Part shown: positions 23,826-36,089 of the stretch, piece by piece
How positions within the stretch are numbered: position 1 is the stretch's first letter
Layout of the letters: each line of letters opens with the position of its first letter
Assembly (NCBI GenBank): GCA_946807835.1
Contig: OX327690.1
Span: forward strand, 9,272,501 to 9,336,500
Direction of reading: 5' to 3'
DNA from: Ailanthus altissimus
Lineage: Eukaryota > Streptophyta > Magnoliopsida > Sapindales > Simaroubaceae
DNA: 64,000 bases
Program-made: the position numbers and the translations under genes
The notes under the pieces: model-generated
What the model was told of the DNA's origin: nothing
Database searches by the model: none
The model's input: the letters and a program-made list of their open reading frames with translations, nothing else

Positions 23826-24453
23826 ATCTCCCACTTGCCCTAATGCCAATCACAGTGGTATATAATACTATAGACTCCATATGTTTGTCAAACATCTTTG
23901 GAGTTAAAACCTTAGTAAATGGGTCCGCTATATTATTTACAGAATTTATCCTACAATAATTACATCTCCTTTGGCTAAGATCTCTATAATAATGTGGTAT
24001 TTTCACTTTATATGCTTAGACTTTTGGTGTGTTCTTGGCTCCTTTACTTGTGTTATAGCCCTGTTATTGTCGTTAAATAATGTGATAGGATCTGATGAAC
24101 TTAGAATTATTTCAAGCTCTGTGACAAATTTTTGAATCCAAACAGCTTTCTTTGCAGCTTTTGAAGCTACAATATACTTTACCTCTGTGGTAGAGTCAGT
24201 TGTGGGCCTTTGCTTAGTGTTGTTTAGGCTCACTGTGCCTCCATTGAGAGTGAACATATATCTAGATGTAGACTTTTTATCATCTAGATCAGATTGAAAG
24301 TTTGCATCTGTGTATTCTCTCACTTGAATATCATTATCTTTACAAATAAGAAACTTATCCATCATACCCTAAAGGTATTTTAGGATATGTTTGACTACCA
24401 CCCAAATAGGTGTCACCTGGATCAGACTAATATCAACTTGTAACACTTATAGC
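23826..24453 (-). pseudogene. Copia-2 RNase H
   Basis: Minus-strand frames 24003-24365 and 23725-24006 encode a Copia RNase H: REYTDANFQSDLDDKKSTS, a degraded QRPTTDSTTEVKYIVAS, HQKSKHIK, and after a frameshift NNIADPFTKVLTPKMF near the polypurine tract. The C-terminal part overlaps the LTR boundary region, as usual for Copia. Solo LTR B separates it from RT. Confidence 0.85.
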
Positions 24454-26611
24454 CTTTGTTAGGGTATGTGCTTACGCGCCATCCCTATTTGTATGAATAT
24501 CTATTTTGTAATATTTATACAATGCATATTATATTAAATCGCTAATAACCTTTATTAAAATGGTAATTAAGCTTGTAACATTATAGACATGATATGATAT
24601 GAATAAGTTTATATCTGGTTTAAAGAAGTTTAGACCAGCGCTAAGAGTTAGCAAAACTGATAGTTATAAATGCTAAGAGTTAGCAAGTTATAATAGCCAG
24701 CGAGATCTAAAGAGTTAGAACTTAATCAATAATGTGACAAAGACTTAAGAATCTACTTGTAATGACATAGTTGTAAAAAGTTGCAATAGATACTAAAAAA
24801 TATCATTATGTAAGTATCTTCTCAAATAAAGAGTTCTTGATCTACGTTCACCAATGAGGGTCTATTGGTGATACACATAGATTAGTGTATGTCTATATCT
24901 GTATTGTACAGATGGTTATTCTTAGTTAAACCATGAGCTTGGTTGAAGCTCATATAGATATACAGGTATTCAGTTAGGACTAGATACTGAACAGACTCAT
25001 GAGGACCCCAATAGATATCCTATGAAACTGTCAAAGGAAGGTCATCTCGAGTTGAGTAGTATTTGTGGTCCTTTGACCTGAGTGCCATAGTGGGCTTGTG
25101 GGAGATCCACTATACTTTGGTTCCACGTATGTCAGAGACCTTTCATGGTCTGATTGCTACGTGTCGTGGGGTATGGTCCGATGCTCATAGAGTCCGGTGT
25201 GTGTAGATATGGAATCCGTCAGCTCACATAAATGGGTTGTATATCCGATACTTCGAGATTGTATCTTGTAAAGTCTTATGGCCGTAAGTAATCAACCTGG
25301 GAAAAGAGTTTCCTATAGGTTTAAACATTATAGTAAAAGTGTTTGCGTATATTGTTCATTAAGATGAGAATCTGGAGATAAAGTAATGGATGAAATTATC
25401 AGGATTTGATGGTAATGATCTATATCTCGTTCATCCAGGATATAATGACGGAAGGATTATACGAGTATGTAGTAATCTCAACATATATAGTCTAACGCGC
25501 TAATTTGTACTATCCGTAACGTATGCGTAGGGCATTGATCACGGACTTATAAAAAAGTTTCATTCGATGAATCAGAAGTGGACCTAGGGAGTCCCAATAT
25601 GAAATGTACTCTTTAAGTACTTGGGCAGCATACCGTATTGAATAGTTTAATACAGTAAAATCCAGCAATTTACTAAGGTTACGTTAACTAAAGTATATGG
25701 TCAGATGGTGGGACCTACTTTAGGTTAACTTGGTAACCGAGTAAGGACATAATTGTAATTTTATTAAATAATTATTTAATTGTTAAATAATTCAAATAAA
25801 TATTTATTTATTTAATTGTTGAATAAATAATTTAAGTTTAACTAAGGTTAAGAGTTAACCATTTAGTTAAGTTAGATTAACTATACTTAATGGTTAAGTT
25901 AGTTAACTATGGTTAAAATATTTAAATGTTCTTTTAATTAACTAGAGTTAAGTGTTAATTATAGTTAAAATATTTAAATGTTAATTTAACCTAACTAGAG
26001 TTAAGAGTTAACTATGATTAGGTTAGATTAAATTCAAATTGAAATTAAGTGAAATTAAGTGTTATGAAATGAAATGAAATTCATTTGTATAAATAAGACA
26101 AATGTAAATTAAATTCAAAAGGGTTTTGTTAATTTGATTTTGCAAAAAGTAGGTCAGCCATTACAAAGAGAGAAAAGAGAGATTGTTTTCTAATTAATGG
26201 ATTCAAGTGTTGAATTCATTATTTTCTTTTAAGGCATAAAACCAATTTAGCAAAATATGTTTTGATTAATTGATTAAGTATTAATCAAAAGAAAAAATCA
26301 AGTGCACAAGTTTAAGCAGTTAAACTTCTGCTGGATCAAAGACTGTCATTCTAGATAATCTAACTCACCATTGTTGATTACTAGAATTGATCAAAGACAA
26401 CATTTCGGTAGACTTCAACAATCTCCATCCAAAGGCTTCAAGGGTTATTTCTCAATTTTGTTTCTGTTAATTCCATTAATATATTATGATTGGGTTTATT
26501 GCAATGTTTTAAGCTTCTGCTACTTCATTATATGTATGAGATATGTATATATTGTACTTAAACACAAGACCCACAACAAACACCCTAGAATGGACAACTC
26601 CCAACAATAGC
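24449..26611 (+). mobile_element. Solo LTR B nested inside Copia-2 pol
   Basis: The body is 24457-26606 (2150 bp), from TGTTAGGGTATG to CTCCCAACA. The 5-mer ATAGC occurs at 24449-24453 and 26607-26611. Three extra bases (CTT) lie between the left ATAGC and the TG start. RT coding sequence on the minus strand (TRPNISMAI) runs into the right edge and continues as SVTS beyond the left edge. It is the same family and orientation as solo LTR A. It is the youngest layer here, being an insertion within an insertion. Confidence 0.88.
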
Positions 26612-27690
26612 CATACTGATATTAGGTCTCGTACACATTATAACATCCATCAAGCTCCCAATAGCTAATGCATATAGTTTATTAGACATTCTAACTCTTT
26701 CATCTTTCGTCTGAGGAGACAATTTCTTAGAAAGATGAACACTATGTCTAAAAGGTACATTATCTATCTTACAGTTAGTAAAATTGTAAATTTCCAATAC
26801 ACTACCAATGTATGATGACTGGGAGAGTCCTATCAGCTTCTTAACTCTATCTCTATAAAGCTTTATACCTAATATATAGGAAGTCTCTCCTAAATCTTTC
26901 ATGGAGAGATTCTTACCCAGATAGTTTTTCATTGATTGTAACATATCAATATCATTCCCAATGATCAGTATGTCATCCACATAGAGAACTAAGAAGACCA
27001 TTATGCTCCCACTGACCCTTTTATACACACAAGCTTCTTCCTTATTTTTGATAAAACAAGACTTTTTGATTACCTTATCAAAACGATGATTCCAGCTCTA
27101 GGAGGCTTGTTTAAGTCCATAAATGGATTTCTTCAGTTTATACACTAGACTAGAAGTCTGGCTGGATGTAAAACCTTCAGGTTATTCCATGAATATCTCT
27201 TTTTTGAGGTATCCATTCAGGAATGCTGTCTTTACATCCATATACCAAATCTCAAAGTCATAGTATGCAGCATGTGCTAACAAAATCCTAATCGACTTTA
27301 GCATCACAACTAGTGCAAAAGTCTCCTCATAATCGATCCCAGATCACTGAGTATAACCTTTTATCACTAGTCAAGCCTTGAAGGTCTCTACCTTTCTATT
27401 AGGCCCACGCTTCCGTTTGTAAATTTATTTACAACCGATAGGAACAATTCATTCGGGCAGTTGAACCAAGTCCTAGCCTTGATTTTGATGCATAGAGTCA
27501 ATTTCAAATTTCATGGCTTCTTGCCACTTTCCTGAGTTGATGTCTAACTTCGCCTCCTTGTAAGTCAAAAGATCATTTCCTTCTAACAAGAAAACCCCAA
27601 GTGCACCTTCAGGCATCTGACCATACCTTATATGTGGCTTGGACATCCTTTCAGACCTACCGTGGATGGTGTGTTAAAGGTGCACTGCTC
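26607..27690 (-). pseudogene. Copia-2 reverse transcriptase
   Basis: The minus-strand frame 26612-27028 has the RT palm with the YVDD catalytic box (VLYVDDILIIGNDI), then GETSYILGIKLYRD and the TRPNISMA motif. Upstream, 27030-27500 holds fragments matching the Copia RT fingers, broken by stops. It is truncated at 26607 by solo LTR B, so no functional enzyme can be made. Confidence 0.85.
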
Positions 27691-28760
27691 ACTTGAACTT
27701 GAGTATCCATCTACAGTTCATCAGGTTCCTGATTGACTTCGTTAAGTATAATCTTTTTATAATTTCCACTATCCTTTAGAAATCGTTTCTCAAGGAAATT
27801 GACATTTCGAGTAACAAACACATTTCATTCCTCTAGTTTATAGAGTTGGTATCCCATTAAATTCTTAGGATACCCAATGAACCTGTACTTGTACCCCCTG
27901 AGTGTAAGTTTATCCTATTGCACAACTATTACGTAAGTAGGATAACCCCAAATCTTAAGCTACTTAAGACTCAATTTCCTACCTTTCAGCATCTTATATG
28001 GAGTAGTAGGAACAACTTTAGATGAAATTTTGTTCAGAATATGAGTAGCAATTTCTAGAGTATGCCCCCACAGGTATTTTGAAAGATCGGTAAAGCTTAT
28101 CATCGATCGAACTATATCCAATAAAGTTCGATTCCTCATCTTTGAAACATCATTATGTTGTGGAGTACCCAGAGGACCATATTGAGCAAAAATCTCATTC
28201 TCCTTTAAATAATCTAAAAAATCACTGCCTATGTACTCACCGCTTTGATCTGATTGAAGGCACTTAATGCACATGCCGGTTTGTTTCTCTACTTCAAGTC
28301 ATAATTTTTTGAACTTTTCAAAGGTTTCTGACTTGTGTTTCAAAAGGAACACGTAACCATATCGTGACCAATCATCGATAAAGTTACAAAGTATCAAAAC
28401 TCACCCATTGCAGCGTGATTCATTGGACCATATACATCACTATGTATCAGTTCCAATAAACCAGAGGCATGATGTCCAACACCAGTAAATGAAGATTTGG
28501 TCATCTTTCCTTGAATACAAGATTCACAAACTGGATAAGGTTATATGGTCAAATCAGGTATCTGACCATCTTTAACCAAACGGGTTAGGCATTTCACGCC
28601 TATATGACCTAATCGCATATACTATATTTTGATTTCATTTAAAGTTTTTGATCTTGTATGTTTGTTACTAGAACTAGCTTGTACATTTATGATATTTCTC
28701 ATTGTATCCAATATATAATACGCATTAAATAACTGACACTCAGCCAATAAAACATCATGC
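27691..28760 (-). pseudogene. Copia-2 integrase
   Basis: The minus-strand frame 27960-28274 contains the core QSDQSGEYIGSDFLDYL and YGPLGTPQHNDVS...NRTLLDIVRS, matching Copia integrase D and E regions. Upstream (28275-28700) are the remains of the zinc-finger part (SCIQGKMTKSS type). The domain is broken between the two parts. Confidence 0.8.
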
Positions 28761-29948
28761 ATATCATATAAATATAAATATAAAGAACGATTCCGTATAT
28801 TTACACTATATACTTAACTGTTAAGCACAAGAAAGGATACAATTTGTCTGATGATATTGGGTACATAATAACAATTATACAAAATAACTGTTCTATTACA
28901 TGGGAGAAGCAAATCAAAATGTCCAACAACTTGGACCTGCAAGAACTCTCTATTTCTTACTTTGAGTATCACTTCTCCAGGATGTAGCATCCTAACTTCC
29001 TTCATTCCCTGCAACATATTGCAGATGTGAGAAGAGTATGCGGTATCTAATACCCAGCCTATGCAAGCATCAAATAGCAAAGAAATGTCAATAATGGTCA
29101 AGCATATACCTGAGGGAGTCTTCTTCACAGTGGTAAGGTACCTCATTCAGTTGTGCTTCTAGTGCCCATCCTCACCTCAAAAGAAACACTTTCCTTATAC
29201 TTTTTTCTCCTGAGGCTTAGATATCTACTGCCTCTGAGAACCCATCTGGGATGGCTTCTTCTGTTTCTCCTTTTTCCATTTGGACTTTCTAGAAGCCCTA
29301 AGAGCAGAAGATGAAGTACCCTGGACTAAGAAGATCGAGACCCTTTTGCGCATGTCTTCCTTCGTTGTCTTCAATAAATTATGAAGCTCAGCATAAGTTG
29401 GGGTCAATCCTTGCATATTAAAATTTATAATGAACTATGGATATGACCTTGGTAGTGATCAGAGAATCAAACTACTCTCTAAGTTATTATTCAGATAAAT
29501 GTCCATTAGCCTCAAACTTCTCGATGTAACTAATCATCTTAAGTACATGGGGACTAACTGGATTGCCCTCGCTCAATTTAGCCTGAAAGAGCACATTGAT
29601 TACTCTGTACAACTCGACCTGAGGTCGATCGCCAAAGAGCTCTTTCAACTAGAGCATGATGCTATTAGTAACTATCCATACGAACATGCTCCCACTGCAG
29701 CTCTGTAGACATTAAGGTAAGGATGTACGATTTAACTTTTAAATCATCATCTAACTATTTTTGATATGTCTCTCTCTTCTCAAGGGTGGCATTATCAGAA
29801 CACCTTTGAAAAATTTCTGATCAATAACATATTTGAGTCTCTTTGAATCCAGAACAATTTTGAGATTTATTAACCAGTCTGAATAATTCTCGGGGCCTTT
29901 AAATTGGTGTGCATCCAGTATGCCCACCAAGGGGTTTGTAGAGGCCAT
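28761..29948 (-). pseudogene. Copia-2 gag and protease
   Basis: The gag start lies at 29948 on the minus strand (MASTNPLVGILDAHQFKGPE, then YSDWLINLKIVLDS). A later piece at 29225-29416 is basic and lies before the nucleocapsid. The protease is at 28814-29146 with WVLDTAYSSHIC; the usual catalytic D-S/T-G reads DTA, so the glycine is lost. Frameshifts separate the blocks. Confidence 0.82.
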
Positions 29949-29959
29949 CAGATCAAATC

Positions 29960-31147
29960 TTGCACAAGATAAAATAAAAAGAGATGTCAGCAGAATTTGT
30001 TAAATCGCTAATAATTCATTTTAAATTATGGATATAACAATTCCACATTTTTTTTAAATTTAAAACGCCCTCTCACTACTTTACATAATTCTAATAATCT
30101 CTCAAATAGAAAAACGATAGTTTAAATTCTTTTAAACTGTACAGTAAGAAGTAGGCCCTATTGGAATTTACTTCAGCCTCATGCTATAGCAATATTGGCC
30201 TTTGTAAACTCAATAGGTATACAACATTTGTCAATTGTATCTCATGTAACTCTTACCACTTGATCTTGAATACATCGTATCCTCACGCTGTAGCAATATT
30301 GGGTAAATATTTTTTAGATTAACTTGTCAATAATCAAATATATGTTATTGATACTACCCTCACGCTGTAGCAATATTAGGCAATACGTTCACATATATTT
30401 GCCTCATCTCATGTTTAACTAGTATAGTCCAAGCCCAACCGACCAAGTCCCTTATGCTGTAGCAATATTGGGCTCACGTTGTAGCAATATTGAGAAAAGG
30501 CCGACGTGACTCGTCTAACATTGTATTGAAAAGACAGATCAAAATAAAATATTATCTAATAATATAATAATCTTTAATCTAATTAAGAGAGATTTTTTTA
30601 TTTTCTAGATCCTCGTCTCATGAAGAGATGATTCTCAATTAATCAATTTTTTTATATCAACACAACTAACCCTTATTAGTAGGGTTCTTATTGTGGCTCT
30701 TAATACAAAAAAATTGATCCCAATTTATAATGTAGACCGAAAACTCTTATCATTACATCTCATAAACCCTACATATGCAAAATTAATTTTGAAACATAGT
30801 TTAAAATTGATGTAGCACGTGAATAGTAAAAAATACTACTTATTAACTACTGTTCAAGTGAATAGTACCTACGCCATAGCATTGGATTACCAGCACTTGG
30901 GAGGTCAAACCCCCAGTGCCGTGGCACCCATCCTTCTGCACTGCGGCACTGGAGGCAAAACCTCCAACGCCGCAGCGCGGGCTGACTAGTGCTGAGCGCT
31001 GGGAGAAAAAACTCCTAGCGCCAGCCCTTTGGCGTTGTGGCGCCCAGTGCACCCCCGTTTGGCATACTCGTTTCAATACTTGAAACGCGTTATTTACACT
31101 GGGCCTTTTACATCTATTCACTCAAACAACACCTAAATATCACAAAC
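29960..31147 (-). repeat. Copia-2 5' leader with two sets of internal repeats
   Basis: Lies between primer-binding site and gag. First set: five spaced copies of a ~23-bp element (plus strand CCTCACGCTGTAGCAATATT followed by GGG) at 30177-30200, 30281-30303, 30358-30380, 30449-30472 and 30473-30494. Second set: a GC-rich block at 30880-31080 with repeated GCGCTGCGGCG/CCTCCA-type phrases, standing out in an AT-rich region. The 92-codon open frame there (30843-31121, minus) is probably not a protein gene. Copia-5 has a related leader. Confidence 0.7.
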
Positions 31148-31165
31148 TGACTCTGATATCATTCA

Positions 31166-33178
31166 TGTTGGGAATCAAATATACATGGGTGTATACATGT
31201 GCAATAGTGTTCATTATATAAAATACGTATCTTATACATATTTGGCGCAGATGAATATTTAAATCATAAAATCAATGCAGAAACATATATTAATCAAATT
31301 AATATATCAAAAGTAAAGTTGAGAAATCATCAGAACATGTAATATTTTACACGTGTATATAAAAAGTCCGCCTGGAGTCTCACTCATAGGCAGCTCTAGT
31401 CATCAACTTGGTGGACTTAACGAACTAGAACAACAGTTCCTTTATCTAACAGGGGATTAACCCTTAACCCCTCTAAAATGGGCAGTTGTTTTTCTTTCCT
31501 TTTCTTTGAAAGAAAACAAAATGAAAATGAAGCAACAATAACTTCTAACCCTTAAAGAGAAAAACGGAAAAAGAAAGAAAAACAACAATTGTAATTCTCT
31601 CTCTTTTTCCTATTTCTCACACATATATATGTTATAATAATATAATAATAATAATATTTTATAACAAAATAAAAGGCAATAATAATAATAAAATAACAAA
31701 ATAATATTAAATATATTAATATGCATAACAACTATCATGCAATAAAATATATAATATTATATAATAATATATTTAAATGAGATATTAGAATTATTTAATC
31801 AATTAAATAATTATAGTGTAAAATGACCATTTTATTCCTTATGAATACTTACTAAGTATACCCTTTAGCGGGTCTCACTAAATTTCATACTTAAAAAAAC
31901 TCCACCGAGTGTTCACAATGTGTCACGTGTCATTATATAATTAGTAAATAATAATTATTGACTAATTGTTGTATTTAACGCTTAAATACAGATACGCACG
32001 TATTTCTGTAATAGTGCTAGATATTACTAGATTAAATAATTTAATCCAATACTCTGCCATAGTGCACAACGAGTACACTCCATATCGCTGGACTTCCTAG
32101 GTCCACGCCCAATTCGTCAAACGGAGTTATTCCATAAGTCTAGGAGCAATGCCTCACGCACACGTCACAGATATTACAAATCAATGCGTTGAACCATACA
32201 AGTTAAGGTTACAACACATACGTATAGTTCTTCCATCATATATATCTTGGATGTGCGGGTACATGGATCAATGCCATCAAATTTCTATGTGCTCATCCAG
32301 AAATCTATCTCAAGAATGGTATCTCACTAAACAATATAAGCAAACTCTTTGCCATATTGTTTAACCCTGTGAAAACTTATTTCCCGAGTAAACTGCTTAT
32401 GGCTATAAGACTTTTTTGAGATACTATCTTGAAGTATCTGGATATATCACTCTCTATGAGAGTTAATGGATTTCATATCTGTATACACCGAACTCTATGA
32501 GCATCAGACCATACCCAATGACACCTAGCGGTTAGACTATGAAAAGTCTCTGACATGCGTGGAACCAAAGTATGGTGGATTACTCACAAGTCCACCATGG
32601 TGCTCAAGTTAGAGGACTACGTATACTACTTAACTCGAGAGGACTTTTCATTTACGGTAATATCAGATGCCTATTGGGGTCCTCATGAGTCTGTTTAGTA
32701 CTCAGTCCTAACTGAATACCCATATACCTATATAATCTCCAAGATCATTGTCAGCTAGAAGCCACCATCTGTACACTATAGATATAGACATATACTGACC
32801 TATATGAATTAATGGGATCTACCAACAGACTTGTGTCAGTAGAAATAGATCATGAACAATATATTTGAGAACATGCTTGCATAATGACACATCCTAGCAA
32901 CCCATTACAACTCTTGCAACTATGTCATAATAAGCATATTCTAAGGTGTTTCTCCCATTACAAACAATGTTCTAACTCTTAGAATATTTGCTAACGCTTA
33001 GCATTGGTCTAAACTCCTTTAAACCTTATTTGAACTCCTTCAGATAATACAAAGTTTGCAGCGTAACAAGCATTGAACCATATTATTAAAAAGTAATTAG
33101 CAATATAACAAAATATACACTGTATAGATATCAAATATTTATATGAAATTGGAATGGCACGTAGGCACAACCCTAACA
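31166..33178 (-). repeat. Copia-2 5' LTR
   Basis: 2013 bp; plus-strand limits TGTTGGGAATC and GCACAACCCTAACA. It adjoins the primer-binding site on the left. It is homologous to the LTRs at 22216, 43205 and, in the other orientation, 17759, 24457 and 54110. Short open frames inside (for example 32149-32364) are not conserved as proteins. Confidence 0.88.
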
Positions 33179-33307
33179 CTTATGTCATAACATATAGGAA
33201 TTCTCATTAATTACTTTGCGCTTTATACTACAATTGCTTGCATACAAGGTTGCATTAATTTGTGAGGTATGATGATCCAATTTATATAGATTATTAACTA
33301 GAGAACT
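33179..33307 (-). pseudogene. Copia-1 GAG-pre-integrase fragment between two insertions
   Basis: This 129-bp island reads on the minus strand NNLYKLDHHTSQ and, farther on, NENSYML, the GAG-pre-integrase segment of Ty1/Copia. A TGA follows where family members have Trp. It is the piece of Copia-1 left between Copia-2 (ending 33178) and the Gypsy solo LTR (starting 33308), and it fixes the order of insertion. Confidence 0.8.
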
Positions 33308-36089
33308 TGACAGGACCCGACCCGAGACCCTCTACTATAGATCCCAGCGGCCCTGCCGGGCACCCCGACGGAAGTTCCTCCGAACCTAACTAGGTATGTT
33401 GAGAAATTCTGCGAGGCGAATCTCTTTTGAATTCTTGTTACTACTAAGATGATCTAGTAATATACATGAAAACGACATCTTAATTTAAAAAAACAAACGG
33501 ACAGAGTTTCCCCTGTTTTTTGGAAAATCCATATAAACCTGCAAAGAAATTTCACTTCTAATTCCAACACATCTCAATTCTACCAATTCAGACCTCCGGT
33601 CCTTTCCAAATCAAATCCAACACAACTCAAAATTTTCATTTAAATCACAAAATGAGCATACTCATGAAAAGTAAAGATGATCATCAAAATCTCGAAATAT
33701 TTTCTTGTTAGCTCAAAACATACATACAAATATACATGCCTACTAACACTATGCATAAAGTAAAGAGTGCTATTTAGCACATTTACATGTACAAAAATAA
33801 TCTTTGGATTCGGCCCACTACTCGGCAACATGAGAATCAGCAGCTTGCGTACCGGGACCTGCACCTGGGAAAGGGGTTTGAAAACATAAAATATAAAACG
33901 GGTGAGCTAAAGGAGCTCAGTGAGTGTAAATGAGATTTCAATTACAAGAACATTATACAAAGATAGCAATTTCTAAAGTTCATGCAGAAATTATGCTTCT
34001 AAAACGGATGTAAAACTATAAAACGGTTTCTAATATCATATGCTAATGAAATCTTGCCGAGCGGGTTTTATCTACATCTTTGAAAAACTATATTCAGAAT
34101 CTGTATAACATAATAACTGCTGTGTGCATATAAATGCATAAATGCTATTGGTAAATCGAAAACTAGTAAAATTCTCGCTCGATCATTTTCTTTCTAAACT
34201 GTAACAATGGTAACCCTAAAGATCTATACTCACACAGCGACTCAACTAGCACCGCATACGTGAGTAGGTCACGGGGCACCTCAACTAGCAGCACCCACAG
34301 TGACATCTCAAGATATCTCACTGGCTACGCAGCGGAATCCTACATCGCATGCATATAGCGAGACAATATCCCGTACACATAAAGCAACTCACATGACTCG
34401 ACATCCCGACTTCCCGGAGTTAGTGACACACCCCCAAGACCTGCCCATGTGCACGGGATATACCGGCCGGGTCTAATACAATCATCACCACTATAATCTG
34501 AGGGTACCAATGGCCTTAAAAACAAATACAGAAATTTTAAAACTGTTTCGCAAATCGATCATGTAAAAGTATGTCTATGAATATATCAAGATCATAAATC
34601 ATGTTTATGCATCGAAAGCTCATAAAACATACATAGTCATTGTGCGAAAACATAATAACCGAAAAGTAAAAGAAATGGCAGATTTCCACTCACAACCGCT
34701 CCGCGCTCAATTTCGCTCCCGATTTCTGCTCCCGTTAACGCTCTCGGTTATCTTCACTTACGCGCCATAAATGACATTTAGAACCAAATCGAATACTAGA
34801 ATCTCATTTAACTACTAAATGCCCTAATCGGCATACAAAGCCCGGATGTAAACTACTTCCCGATTTTAGTTACGGAGCCATAATCGAAACTAACTCACCA
34901 TCCGGCGCCCTGAAAATTATTGAACACCTTATAATTTGATTGGACATACTTGCCCTTCACCTTTCCAACATGGACAATTATGTCCCATTTTCTTCATTTT
35001 TGGGTTTTTCCATCAACCATATACATTCAATTCACAATATGCATCATTTACACACAACAATTCAATCAAAACACCACTCAATCCCTAACTTCCCTAAAGT
35101 GGCAGAATTTCACCCTAGGTTCCAACACATTCCTTTTCTCAATTTCTTGTTCCAATTACAACAAAATCATGCCAATTTCATTCTAAAGCCCTAATTACAA
35201 TCAATTGAAATCTCTACAACAAAATCACCAAAAACCCTAATTCTCACCTTGCCAATTTCTTCAAATTGATGACTCCTTCAAGCTCCAAACAAGAATTCAA
35301 CTCAATCTAAGCCAAGAATACACATAAGAACATCAATTAACACATTCTTGAATTCTCACTTATCAAACTCATAAAAGATGCTTTTCTTACCTCTTTTTCT
35401 TGAATTTCCACTAATAGAGACTTTAATTGAGCTTAGGGATTGGTTTGTAACCTTATTTTGGCTTGATTACACATGAAAAATCATGAAACAAAACTTGAAT
35501 AGTCACTGTAGCAGCACCCCCCTTTGAAGCTCGAATTTCTCTCTTTTTTTGGCTAAGTGTTGGTTTTGATCTCTCTTCAAATTTCTACACACTTCTAACA
35601 TATATATAGTGCTTCTTCAATTGACCATTTTTCCCTTCAACTTACTTACAACTTCTAATTTGCCATTAGTTGAAAACTAATTATGTAATTAGTTCATTTG
35701 TAACTATCTAGTTGGAATAGTCCAAAGAACTAAATAGAACTTCCAACTTGGCAATCCATGTGATTTCTTCTAATTGGTCCATTCTCTAATATATGGATTA
35801 TGTTTCTCAACAAAGGCTTGTTCCATTCATAACCCTTAAATGGAAATTCATGTAGTAAATTAGAATTTTCTTTTCCAAGCCAATAGAGAAAAATTTCAAA
35901 AATATTCTAGGGTCGTCCGGCGCACCGATCGAGTGTGAAATTACCAAATTAGGTCTAATATCTCTCACGTGCACTATAAAGGGAATATTTCTAATATGGT
36001 TAAAATTGAGTAACCCTACGGTGTCTTATTTGTTCTATACCGAAATCTAGGCGCCAATACTATTAATAGGGATTGGATATTACAGAACT
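33303..36089 (-). mobile_element. Gypsy solo LTR (2777 bp) with perfect 5-bp duplication
   Basis: The LTR is 33308-36084, plus-strand limits TGACAGGACCCG and GGATATTACA. It is flanked by GAACT at 33303-33307 and 36085-36089. It matches, over both ends, the LTR of the Gypsy element at 60658-61388, so orientation is minus. No internal Gypsy sequence is present. It contains no credible gene; open frames at 34940-35194 and 34340-34525 are chance. Confidence 0.93.

Larger units (their letters stand above)
22216..33178 (-). mobile_element. Copia-2, complete LTR retrotransposon nested in Copia-1
   Basis: Full-length minus-strand element. The 5' LTR is at 31166-33178, the primer-binding site at ~31148-31163 (minus strand TGATATCAGAGTC, initiator-Met-tRNA type), then leader, gag, protease, integrase, RT and RNase H, a polypurine tract at 23826-23840 and the 3' LTR at 22216-23825. 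Flanks are TTTAT (22211-22215) and CTTAT (33179-33183), a duplication with one mutation. The target is the Copia-1 GAG-pre-integrase region. Pol is further interrupted by solo LTR B. Without it the element is about 8.8 kb. All reading frames are broken. Confidence 0.9.

Noticed and set aside
30170..30500. CRISPR-like array
   Set aside because: The spaced 22-24 bp repeats have irregular spacing, sit in a plant retrotransposon leader, and no cas gene is present.
30843..31121. 92-codon GC-rich frame as a gene
   Set aside because: It lies between primer-binding site and gag of Copia-2, is built from repeats, and has no counterpart frame in Copia-5.
34940..35194. 84- and 78-codon frames within the Gypsy solo LTR
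   Set aside because: They overlap in two frames, have no motif, and the region is deleted from the Gypsy-1 LTR.
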